From positions 418,505-482,504 of the forward strand of contig JACKEN010000005.1 in NCBI GenBank assembly GCA_020632995.1: a DNA stretch of 64,000 nucleotides, written 5' to 3'. This DNA is from Deltaproteobacteria bacterium (lineage in GTDB: Bacteria > Myxococcota > Kuafuiibacteriia > Kuafuiibacteriales > Kuafuiibacteriaceae). This document shows positions 29,049 to 37,173 of this stretch, piece by piece. The position numbers were made by a program, and so were the translations under genes. Numbering within the stretch: position 1 is the first letter of the stretch; each line of letters starts with the position of its first letter. The notes below the pieces were generated by a model, which did no database searches, was not told the origin of the DNA, and saw only the letters and a list, made by a program, of their open reading frames with translations.

Positions 29049-29522
29049 GCGCAGGGCTCCTTGCGGCGCCAGGTCTCCACCACCAGGTGGGGGGCCTCGG
29101 GGAGGGGCGTCGTTGACACGCACGTGAAGAGGTCGCGGGGGATGGGGGGCATGCGCACCGCCTCCGGCTCCGGGACGCGCACCGGCACCCGGGTGAGATC
29201 GATGTGGTCAGCGATCGCGTAGGCTTCCGGCGAACACCCGAGCGCCCCCGACGATCCACACCGGGGGCGCGGCCGCGGCCACCGCCTCGGCCAGGGTGGT
29301 GAAGGTGGGCGCGCTCTCTACCGGCGTCGAGGTGAGCACGAGGCAGGCGCGCCCGGGCAGGGGACGGACCGGGAGGGAGGCCCACGTCCGGCGGCCCATG
29401 ATCAGGGTGCCGCCCAGGGTGAGCCGCTTGAAGCGCGCGCGGTCGGCGGGCTCGTCCCAGGGGATCTCACCTCGGAGCCCCAGTGCGCCGTCCTCCGACA
29501 CCGCGGCGATGATGGTCACCAC
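29045..29522 (-). CDS. folA: Dihydrofolate reductase, frameshifted
   Basis: About 158 residues after removing one extra G in the CCGG at 29227-29230. DHFR reduces dihydrofolate to tetrahydrofolate with NADPH. Motifs: TIIAAVSEDGALGLRGEIPW (substrate loop), LGGTLIMGRRTW and VWIVGGARVFA (NADPH site), and after the shift HIDLTRVPVRV near the C-terminus. Start GTG 29520-29522 (or the next codon) fits the family N-terminus. Its TGA (29045-29047) overlaps the start of the transporter. It diverges from thyX, with 75 bases between the starts. Confidence 0.9.
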
Positions 29523-29597
29523 GGCGCGGACCCTTCGGCAAAGGAGGCTCTGGGTCAAGGGTGGCTCCGCGGGGCGGGGTGCGGTAGGGCCTGGGCC

Positions 29598-31208
29598 ATG
29601 AGCGCCCCGAGCCAGCCCTGGGTGGAGCCCTTCACCGACGCGGAGCGCGCCCGCCTCGCCGCGTACGTGACGAACACGGATCGGCCCGTCTTCGCCCTCA
29701 CCAACCTCTCGGAGGTGGTGAAGGGGGCGCTCTTTGCCCGCTACTCACGGAGCGCCAAGTCCTTGCGGCGGCTCCTGTTGGACGAGTTCCTGACCGAGGC
29801 AGGCCAGCTTGCCGAAGTGACCTCGGGGGCCGGCGACGCCCGGGGCGCCCAGCTCTACGACAAGGTCTTCGTCGAGTACGGTGACGACTCGGTGGCGCAG
29901 CTGGGGGGCGTGCACCTGGCGTGCGAGGGCGCCTCGAACATCCTGACCAAGGTGCTGGAGTGGGGGCGCCTGGCCGCCTACCTCGAGCAGAGCACGCGCT
30001 ACGTGCCCTACGACGACCAGCCGGGCGGGCGCTTCAAGTACCACGTGCCCGAGGAGCTGGCCGGACACCCCCTCGAGGCGCGCTACGCGGCGGTGCTCGA
30101 CAACGCGTTCGAGACCTACCGCCGGTGGCTGCCCCCGATGCGGGCCCACCTCGGCGCCGCGCACCCGCCGCCGGACGGGAACGCGGACCGGGCCTACCAG
30201 TCCACCATCCGGGCCAAGGCGCTGGATGCGTTGCGGGGGCTCTTGCCTGCCGCCACGCGGTCCAACGTGGGCATCTACGCCACCGGCCAGGCCTACGAGA
30301 ACCTGCTCTTGCGCATGCGGGCGTCGCCCGAGTCCGAGGTGCGCTGGTTCGCCGACCTGATCCTGGAGGAGCTGCGGGCGGTGATCCCGTCCTTCGTGCA
30401 GCGGGTCGACCGCGAGGATCGTGGGGTGGTCTGGAGCCGGTACCTGGAGGGGATCCGGGACGCGACCCAGGCGGTGGCGCAGGATGTCTTGCGCGGCCAC
30501 GAGGCCGAGGCGGTGGACGAGGTGAGCCTCACCGAGTTCGACCCCGAGGGCGAGGTGAAGGTGGTCGCGTCCGCCCTGTACGCGGCTTCGCGGCTCCCCG
30601 ACGCTCAGCTCCTGGCCATCGCCCGGGCGATGAGCCACGAAGAGCGGGCGCGGGTGCTCGGGGCCTACGTGGGCGAGCGCGGGAACCGCCGCCACAAGCC
30701 GGGCCGCGCGTTCGAGCGCACCCGCTACCGCTTCGACGTCCTCGGCGACTACGGGGCGTTCCGCGACCTGCAGCGGCACCGGATGCTCACCCTGGAGTGG
30801 CAGCCCCTGTCCCCAGAGCACGGCTACACCATGGGCGAGGCGGTGGCGGCGGCGGGGGCCGAGGCCGACTTCCGACGGGTGATGGACGAGACGGCGGAGC
30901 TCTACCGCGCGTTGATGCAGGCCGGGTTGACGAGCGTGGCGCCCTACGTGGTGCCGATGGCCTACCGGGTCCGCTACTACATGGACCTCAACGCCCGCGC
31001 CGCCATGCACCTCATCGAGCTGCGGAGCGCGCCCCAGGGGCACGCCGCCTACCGGCGGGTCGCCCAGGCCATGCACCGGCTCATCGAGGACAAGGCCGAG
31101 CACCGGGCCATCGCCGCGGCCATGCGCTTCGTGAACCACGAGGCGGTGGACCTCGAGCGCCTCGAGGCGGAGCGCCGGAGCGAGGCCAGACGGAGCGGCG
31201 GCGCTTGA
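29598..31208 (+). CDS. Double-length FAD-dependent thymidylate synthase (ThyX family)
   Basis: A 536-residue protein of the ThyX family, which methylates dUMP using FAD and methylene-tetrahydrofolate. The C-terminal half has LQRHRMLTLEWQPLSPEHG, a ThyX motif variant (RHR followed by S/T). The N-terminal half has a second ThyX-like segment (LTKVLEWGRLAAYLEQSTRYVPYD). Canonical ThyX is ~220-250 residues, so this is a tandem-domain form; such long forms are known in several phyla. It is divergent from folA and translationally coupled to galK (TTGA overlap). ThyX plus DHFR in one locus is unusual because ThyX regenerates tetrahydrofolate itself. Confidence 0.85.
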   Translation: MSAPSQPWVEPFTDAERARLAAYVTNTDRPVFALTNLSEVVKGALFARYSRSAKSLRRLLLDEFLTEAGQLAEVTSGAGDARGAQLYDKVFVEYGDDSVAQLGGVHLACEGASNILTKVLEWGRLAAYLEQSTRYVPYDDQPGGRFKYHVPEELAGHPLEARYAAVLDNAFETYRRWLPPMRAHLGAAHPPPDGNADRAYQSTIRAKALDALRGLLPAATRSNVGIYATGQAYENLLLRMRASPESEVRWFADLILEELRAVIPSFVQRVDREDRGVVWSRYLEGIRDATQAVAQDVLRGHEAEAVDEVSLTEFDPEGEVKVVASALYAASRLPDAQLLAIARAMSHEERARVLGAYVGERGNRRHKPGRAFERTRYRFDVLGDYGAFRDLQRHRMLTLEWQPLSPEHGYTMGEAVAAAGAEADFRRVMDETAELYRALMQAGLTSVAPYVVPMAYRVRYYMDLNARAAMHLIELRSAPQGHAAYRRVAQAMHRLIEDKAEHRAIAAAMRFVNHEAVDLERLEAERRSEARRSGGA

Positions 31209-32314
31209 GCGGCGCGCGGGCGCTGCTCGCGGAGGTGTTCGGGGCCGCGGCCGAGGCGGAGGTGCGGGCGCCGGGCCGGGTGAACCTGCTGGGCGGGCAC
31301 GTCGACTACAACGGGGGCCTGGTGCTCCCCCTCGCGGTGCCTCGCTTCGTGACCGCGGTGGGGGCGCGGCGCGCAGATCGCACGCGGAGGTTGGTGTCCG
31401 AGGGCTTCGGAGAGTCCGTGACCCTCGGGGCGGAGACGCCGGAGTGGGCCCGCCTCTTCGAGGCGCTGGTGCAGGGCATGTTGCAGGCCGGGGTCCCGGT
31501 GCCGGGCTTCGAGGTCGCGTTGACCTCGGACGTGCCGGTTGGGGCGGGGCTGTCCAGCTCCGCCGCGGCGGGGGTGGCGGTGGCGACGTTGGTGCTGCGG
31601 CTGGCCGGCGCCTCGGCCTCGGCGCTCGAGGTCGCCCGGTGGGTGCAGGCGGCGGAGCACCGGGGCCTGGGGGTGCGCTCCGGCCTCATGGATCCGCTCG
31701 TCTCCGCGGGCGGGCGGGCCGGGCACGTGATGGCCCTGGACTGCCTGGACGAGACCTACACCTTGTTGCCGCTGCGCCCCGAACTGGCCGAGGTGGTGAT
31801 CATCCCCACCGCTACCGCCCGCGCCCTCGCCGCCTCGGGCTACAACGAGCGCAGGTCAGCTTGCGAGCGTGGCCTCGCCGCGGTGCAGGAAAGGCACCCC
31901 GAGGTGCGCGCGCTGGCCGAGGTGCAGCCCGCGTGGCTGGACGCGGTCCTGGACCCCGTGGACGCCGTGCGTTGCCAGCACGTGGTGGCCGAGGTGGCCC
32001 GGGCCCGCGCCGGCGCGGCCGCGCTGGCGGCGGGGGACGTGGTGGAGGTGGGGCGCCTGATGTCGGCCTCGCACGCCAGCCTGCGGGACCTCTACCAGGT
32101 CACCACCCCCGAGCTGGACGCCCTGGCCGAGCTGAGCGCGGCCGCCCCCGAGTCCTTCGGGGGGCGGGTCACCGGGGCCGGCTTCGGCGGCGCCACCGTG
32201 CACCTGGTGCGGCCGGGCCAGGCGGAGGCCTTCCTGGCCCGGGTGGAGGGCGCGCTCGAGGGGCGGAAGGGATGGGTTGCCCGGCCCACCGACGGCGCGC
32301 TGGCCTTGGGTTGA
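31205..32314 (+). CDS. galK: Galactokinase-like GHMP sugar kinase
   Basis: A 369-residue GHMP kinase that phosphorylates galactose (or a related sugar) with ATP. Motif 1 reads GRVNLLGGHVDYNGGLVLP, motif 2 VGAGLSSSAAAG (phosphate loop) and motif 3 GRVTGAGFGGATVHLV; LMDPLVSAGG supplies the catalytic Asp. In motif 1 the usual sugar-binding Glu of GEHTDYN is Gly, so substrate preference may differ. Start TTG 31205-31207 overlaps the thyX stop (TTGA) with GGAG nine bases upstream, implying coupling. No galT or galE is adjacent. Confidence 0.88.
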   Translation: MSGARALLAEVFGAAAEAEVRAPGRVNLLGGHVDYNGGLVLPLAVPRFVTAVGARRADRTRRLVSEGFGESVTLGAETPEWARLFEALVQGMLQAGVPVPGFEVALTSDVPVGAGLSSSAAAGVAVATLVLRLAGASASALEVARWVQAAEHRGLGVRSGLMDPLVSAGGRAGHVMALDCLDETYTLLPLRPELAEVVIIPTATARALAASGYNERRSACERGLAAVQERHPEVRALAEVQPAWLDAVLDPVDAVRCQHVVAEVARARAGAAALAAGDVVEVGRLMSASHASLRDLYQVTTPELDALAELSAAAPESFGGRVTGAGFGGATVHLVRPGQAEAFLARVEGALEGRKGWVARPTDGALALG

Positions 32315-32336
32315 TCGCCGCGCTATCGAGGCCGTC

Positions 32337-33412
32337 ATGGCACAGGCCCTCCGACCGCCCGCCGAGGCGCGCTTCGCCCACGAGCTGAGCGCGCTGGCCG
32401 CCGCCGACCCCGGGCCCCGGCCGCCCGGGTGGCGCCTGTCGCCCCGGGCGGTGCGCACCTTCGTGCTGGGTGACGGGGCCGAGGTCTCCCGCAAGTTCTA
32501 CGGCGACGACGCCCTCGTCGACCGGGCCATCGTGACCCTGATGAGTCAACGCGGCTTGCTCCTCGTGGGGGAGCCGGGGACCGCGAAGTCGATGCTGTCG
32601 GAGCTGTTGGCCGCGGCGGTGAGCGGCGACTCCACCCTCACCGTGCAGGGGAGCGCCGGCACCCACGAGGACCAGATCAAGTATGGGTGGAACTACGCGC
32701 GCCTGCTGAACGAGGGGCCGAGCCTGGAAGCCCTCGTGAAGGGCCGCTCTATCGGGGCCTCGAGGAGGGGCGGGTGGTGCGCTTCGAGGAGATCACCCGC
32801 TGCGCGCCGGAGATCCAGGACACCCTCATCGGCATCATGTCCGACAAGGTCCTCTTCGTGCCCGAGCTCGACGGCGAGGCGGCCCACTGCTTCGGCCAGC
32901 CCGGCTTCAACATCATCGCCACCGCCAACCTGCGGGACCGTGGGGTGCACGAGATGTCCTCCGCCCTCAAGCGCCGCTTCAACTTCGAGACGGTGCACCC
33001 GATCCCCGACCGCGCGGCGGAGCTGGAGCTGGTGCTCCGGGAGACCCGGGCCCAGCTGGGCGAGGCCCGGGCCCCGGCCGAGGTGGGTGAAGACGTGCTG
33101 CGCCTCCTGGTGACGACGTTCCAGGACCTCCGCCGGGGCGAGACCGAGGATGGGGTGGTGGTGGAGCGCCCGAGCACCGTGATGTCGACCGCGGAGGCGG
33201 TCAGCGTGGGTGTCTCCGCCGCCCTGGACGCCGCGTACTTCGGCGAGGGGCGCCTCGAGCCGGCGCACCTGGCAAGGCACCTTGCGGGCGCCATCGCCCA
33301 GGGGCAGGCCGAGGACCACGAGCGCCTCGACGCCTACTTCGAGCAGGTGGTGCGGCGGCGGGCCGAAGAGAGCCCGCTGTGGCGGAGCTACTGGGAGGGC
33401 CGCGAGAAGTGA
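32337..33412 (+). CDS. MoxR-type AAA+ ATPase, frameshifted
   Basis: About 358 residues after restoring one base in GGGCC at 32741-32745. AAA+ motifs: GEPGTAKSMLSELL (Walker A), VVRFEEITRC (Walker B, after the shift), IATANLRDRGVHEMSSALKRRF (sensor 1 and arginine finger). Restoring a base gives LVKGPLYRGLEEGRVV. MoxR proteins form rings that remodel partner complexes together with VWA proteins. It is the first gene of a four-gene operon; its TGA overlaps the GTG of the DUF5682 gene. Confidence 0.9.
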
Positions 33413-36043
33413 GCGACGCGCCGGGCGCGGTGGCGGCGCTGCGCTCGGGGCTCGCCGCGCTCCGGGCGAGGGGGGTGCACCTGTTCGGGGTGCGCCACCA
33501 CAGCCCCGCGTGCGCTCGCAACCTGTCCGCGCTCCTCGAGGCGGTGCGGCCGCGCTTCGTGCTGGTGGAGGGACCCGAGGAGCTGACCCCGCTCATCCCG
33601 TGGATGGTGCACCCCGAGACCGAGGCCCCGTTCGCCGCCTATTGCGCGTGGGCGAAGGGCGGGGCGCGTCACGCCGCCTACTACCCCTTCGCGGACTACT
33701 CCCCCGAGCTGGTGGCGGTGCGGTGGGCGGCCGGGGCGGGGGCCGAGGCCCGGTTCGTGGACCTCACCTTCCCCGAGCTGTGCAAGGCGGACCGCACCGA
33801 GGCCCCACGGGCGGCGGCCCGCCTGACCTCATTGCTGCGCGAGGTGCACCTCGCCCGGAGCGCCTACCTGCACGCCCTGGCCCGCAAGACGGGTTGCCGA
33901 GACCATGACGAGCTCTGGGACCACCTCTTCGAGGACGTGGGCCCCCTCGACCACGACGCGTTCACGGAGCGGGTGGCCGTCTACTGCCTCATGGCCCGGC
34001 TGGACCACCCCCAGGACCTCCTCGAGGCCGACGGCTCCCTCGCTCGAGGAGCGGCGGATGGCGGCTCACGTGGCTCGCGTGATGGACGATGGCCCGGTGG
34101 TGGTGGTGACGGGGGGCTTTCACACCCGTCCCTGGTCGAGCTGTTGACCGCGCGTCGGCCGCCCAGCCTGCCCAAGGTTCCGTCGGCGGAGGCCCCGGTG
34201 CTGTTGCGCTACGGGTTCGAGCAGCTCGACGCCCTCAACGGCTACAGCTCCGGCATGCCCTCGCCCGCGTTCTACGACGCCCTGTGGCGGGCCTCGATCC
34301 GGGGCGAGGCGGACGCAGGCCAGGTTGCGGCGGCGGAGGCCCTGGTGGAGGCGGCGAGCCTGGCTCCGGGCGGCGGGGGAGCCCTCGGTGCAGGCGGCGG
34401 ACGAGGTGGCGGCCCTGACCCAGGCCACCCGGCTGGCGGAGCTTCGGGGCCGGCAATCGGTGGCTCGCCGGGACCTGATGGACGCCGCCCTCAGCACCCT
34501 GTGCAAGGGCTCGGCCGAGGTGGAGGGACAGGCGGTGCAAGCCATCCTGCGCTCGGCCCTCTGTGGCCGGCGGGTGGGGCAGGTGCCCAAGGAGGCCGGG
34601 GTCCCGCCCATCGTGAGGGACTTCAAGGCGAGGAGCGAGGCGCTCAAGGTGTCGACCGGCCCGGTGGCCCGGGAGGTTGCGCTCAGCCTCTACCAGCGGG
34701 CCCCCCACCGCGAGGCGAGCCGGTTCCTCCACGCCCTCCGGTTCCTGGAGGTCCCGTACGCAACATGGCTTGCGGGGCCGCGCTACGAGGCGGGGGAGGG
34801 CCTGGAGCGCAGGCAGGAGACCTGGCGCCTGCGCTGGACCCCGGACGTGGAGCGGGCCCTGGTGGAGCGCTCGGTGTATGGGCCCACGGTGGCGGAGGCC
34901 GCCGCGGCCCGTCTCGAGGAGGCGGTGGCCGCCCTCGGCGAAGCGGGGCACGCCCAGGACGCGGAGGCGGCGGTGCGCCTGCTCGTGGTCGCGTTCGTGA
35001 TGGGGGCGTTCCAGGTCGCGCAGGACCTGTTGCCGAAGGTCGAGGCGGCCCTGGCCACCGACGCGCGGCTGGAGCGGGTGGTGGCGGCGCTGACGGTGCT
35101 GGTGCTGTCGCTCGAGGGGCGAGAGCCGCTGGAGGTCGGCGCGGCGGCCGAGGCGGTGCGGAGGCAGGCGCACGTGGCCTATCACCGGGCCTGCCAGCTC
35201 GTGCAGCAGGTGGCGGTGGCCCCCGAGGCCCGGGTGGAGGCGGTGGTGACGGCCCTCCAGAGCCTGCGGCAGCTCGCCGCCACCGAGGCCGCGGGGCTCG
35301 AGGTCGGCAAGCTGGCCTTCGCGGTGGGGGCCGCGTTGGCGGGGCCGCGCGGCTCGCCCAAGGTAGAGGGGGCGCTGGCTGGCCTCGCCTTCGGCCTCGG
35401 CGCCGAGGACGCCGAGGCGCTCGCGCGGCGGGTGCGCGGGCACCTGCTGGGCACCGGGCGCGACACCGCGGGCAAGGTGGCCTTCCTGTTCGGGGTCATG
35501 GCCACCGCGCGCGAGGTGGCCTGGCGGGTGCCGGCGGTGGTGGAGGGCCTCTCCAGCCTGTTCGTGGAGTGGCCCGAGGCGGAGTTCCTCGCCGCGCTGC
35601 CCGAGCTGAGGCTGGCGTTTGGCCAGCTGACCCCGCGCGAGGTGGACCGGGTGGCCCGCGCCGTAGCGGTCGGCGCCGCCGACCCGGCCTCCGCCGGCCC
35701 GGGACCCACGGCAAGCGAAGCGCGCAGCCGGGCGGAGCCCGGCGGAGGTGGGTGGGACGGCTCCGCCGGCCCGGGACCCACGGCAAGCGAAGCGCGCAGC
35801 CGGGCGGAGCCCGGCGGAGGAAGGGTGGGACGGCTCCGCCGGCCCGGGACCCACGGCAAGCGAAGCGCGCAGCCGGGCGGAGCCCGGCGGAGAAGGTGGG
35901 ACGGCTCCGCCGGCCCGGGACCCACGGCAAGCGGAGCGCGCAACCGGGCGGAGCCCGGCGGAGGAGGGTGGGACGGCGCCACCGAAGCCCGCGTGCGCGC
36001 CGCCCTCGCGGCCGACGGCCTCGCGGACTGGGGGGCGGCGTGA
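33409..36043 (+). CDS. DUF5682-family protein, three frameshifts and 72-bp repeat insertion
   Basis: About 875 residues if shifts at 34037-34039 (extra C), 34125-34127 (missing C) and 34375-34379 (extra G) are corrected. The N-terminus has the family opening LFGVRHHSPACARNL and LVEGPEELTPLI, then PVVVVTGGFHT, read in the middle frame. The C-terminal two-thirds are helical repeats. Just before the last ~23 residues sit four 72-base repeats encoding GPGPTASEARSRAEPGGGG-like units. Start GTG 33409 overlaps the moxR stop and the stop overlaps the VWA start. Biochemical function is unknown; the family is found with MoxR and VWA genes. Confidence 0.8.
35689..35976 (+). repeat. Four tandem 72-bp palindromic repeats inside the DUF5682 gene
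   Basis: Copies start at 35689, 35761, 35834 and 35905 (periods 72, 73 and 71). Each unit runs from TCCGCCGG to CCGGCGGA, which are inverted copies of each other, and contains the internal palindrome GCCGGGC-GGA-GCCCGGC. A G-rich spacer (GGTGGGTGGGACGGC and variants) separates the units. Length changes of +1 and -1 put only copy three out of frame, and the net frame is kept. Copies are nearly identical, so the array is recent or homogenised. Confidence 0.9.
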
Positions 36044-37173
36044 GCGCGGACGAGGTGCAAGCCCGCTGGCGGATGGTGCTCGGGCGCTTCGCGCAGGACC
36101 ACCTGCCGGAGCCGCCCCGGCCCGAGGATCAGCGCCGGGCGGAGCTCCTCGACACCCTCTACGAGCGCGCCCACGCCGAGCGCGGCGTGCGCGGCGCGGA
36201 GCCGGAGGAGGACCGCCAGGGCGGCCTCGGGCGCGGGCGCATGTCGGTGCCGGAGTGGGTGGAGGGGGTGCGCACCCTCTTCCCGCGTGACACCGCGGAG
36301 GTGGTGGAGCGGCACGCGCTCGAGCGCTTCGGGCTCACCGAGCTCCTCACCGACCCCGAGTTCCTGGAGCGGGTGACCCCGGACCCGGCCCTGCTCGCCC
36401 AGGCCCTTGCCTTCGCCTCGCGCCTGAAGGGCCCGGCGCGGGCCGCGGTGCGGCGCCTGGCCGCCCGGGTGGTCGAGGATCTCCGGCGGCGGCTCACCCC
36501 CGAGGTGCGCCGGGTGATGGGGCGGCGCATCCACCGGCGGCAGCATGGCCCGGTCCGTGCTGCTGCGGCCCTCGACGTGAAAGGTACCCTGCGGAGGAAC
36601 CTCAAGCACTGGGATCCGGAGCGGCGGCGCCTCGGCGTACGCGAGGTGCTCTTCTTCGCGCGGAACGAGCAGCGGCTCCCCTGGCACGTGGTGCTCCTGG
36701 TGGATCAGAGCGCGTCGATGCTCCCCTCCCTCATCCACGCCGCGGTGATGGGGGCGGTGCTGGCCGGCCTGCCCGGGCTCTCGGTCCGGATGGCGCTCTT
36801 CGACACCGAGGTGGTGGACGTGAGCGCCGAGGTGCAGGACCCGGTCGGGGTGCTGATGGGCGTCCACCTGGGCGGCGGCACCGACATCGGCAAGGCGCTC
36901 CGCTATGCGGAGCAGACGATCGAGGATCCGCGCCGCACGGTGGTGGTGGTGATCTCCGACTTCGAGGAGGGCGCGGACCCCGCCGCCCTCCTCGCGGTGG
37001 CGCGGCGCCTCCAAGGGGCGGGCGTGCGGATGCTCGGCCTCGCCGCCCTCGACGAGGAGGCGCGCCCCGCCCACGACCGCGAGATGGCAGGCCGGCTTGC
37101 AGACCTCGGCATGGCGGTGGCCGCCCTCACCCCGAGCAAGCTGGCGGAGTGGCTGGCCGAGGTGGTGCGGTGA
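36040..37173 (+). CDS. VWA-domain (CoxE-like) protein of MoxR operon
   Basis: A 377-residue protein. A helical N-terminal region (~1-180) precedes a von Willebrand A domain (~195-375) with an intact metal site: DQSASM (DxSxS), GGGTDIG (Thr) and VVVVISDFEEG (Asp). It should bind Mg2+ and act as the VWA partner of the MoxR ATPase. Start GTG 36040-36042 overlaps the DUF5682 stop, and its own TGA overlaps the start of the SWIM gene, so the four genes are translationally coupled. Confidence 0.92.
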   Translation: MSADEVQARWRMVLGRFAQDHLPEPPRPEDQRRAELLDTLYERAHAERGVRGAEPEEDRQGGLGRGRMSVPEWVEGVRTLFPRDTAEVVERHALERFGLTELLTDPEFLERVTPDPALLAQALAFASRLKGPARAAVRRLAARVVEDLRRRLTPEVRRVMGRRIHRRQHGPVRAAAALDVKGTLRRNLKHWDPERRRLGVREVLFFARNEQRLPWHVVLLVDQSASMLPSLIHAAVMGAVLAGLPGLSVRMALFDTEVVDVSAEVQDPVGVLMGVHLGGGTDIGKALRYAEQTIEDPRRTVVVVISDFEEGADPAALLAVARRLQGAGVRMLGLAALDEEARPAHDREMAGRLADLGMAVAALTPSKLAEWLAEVVR

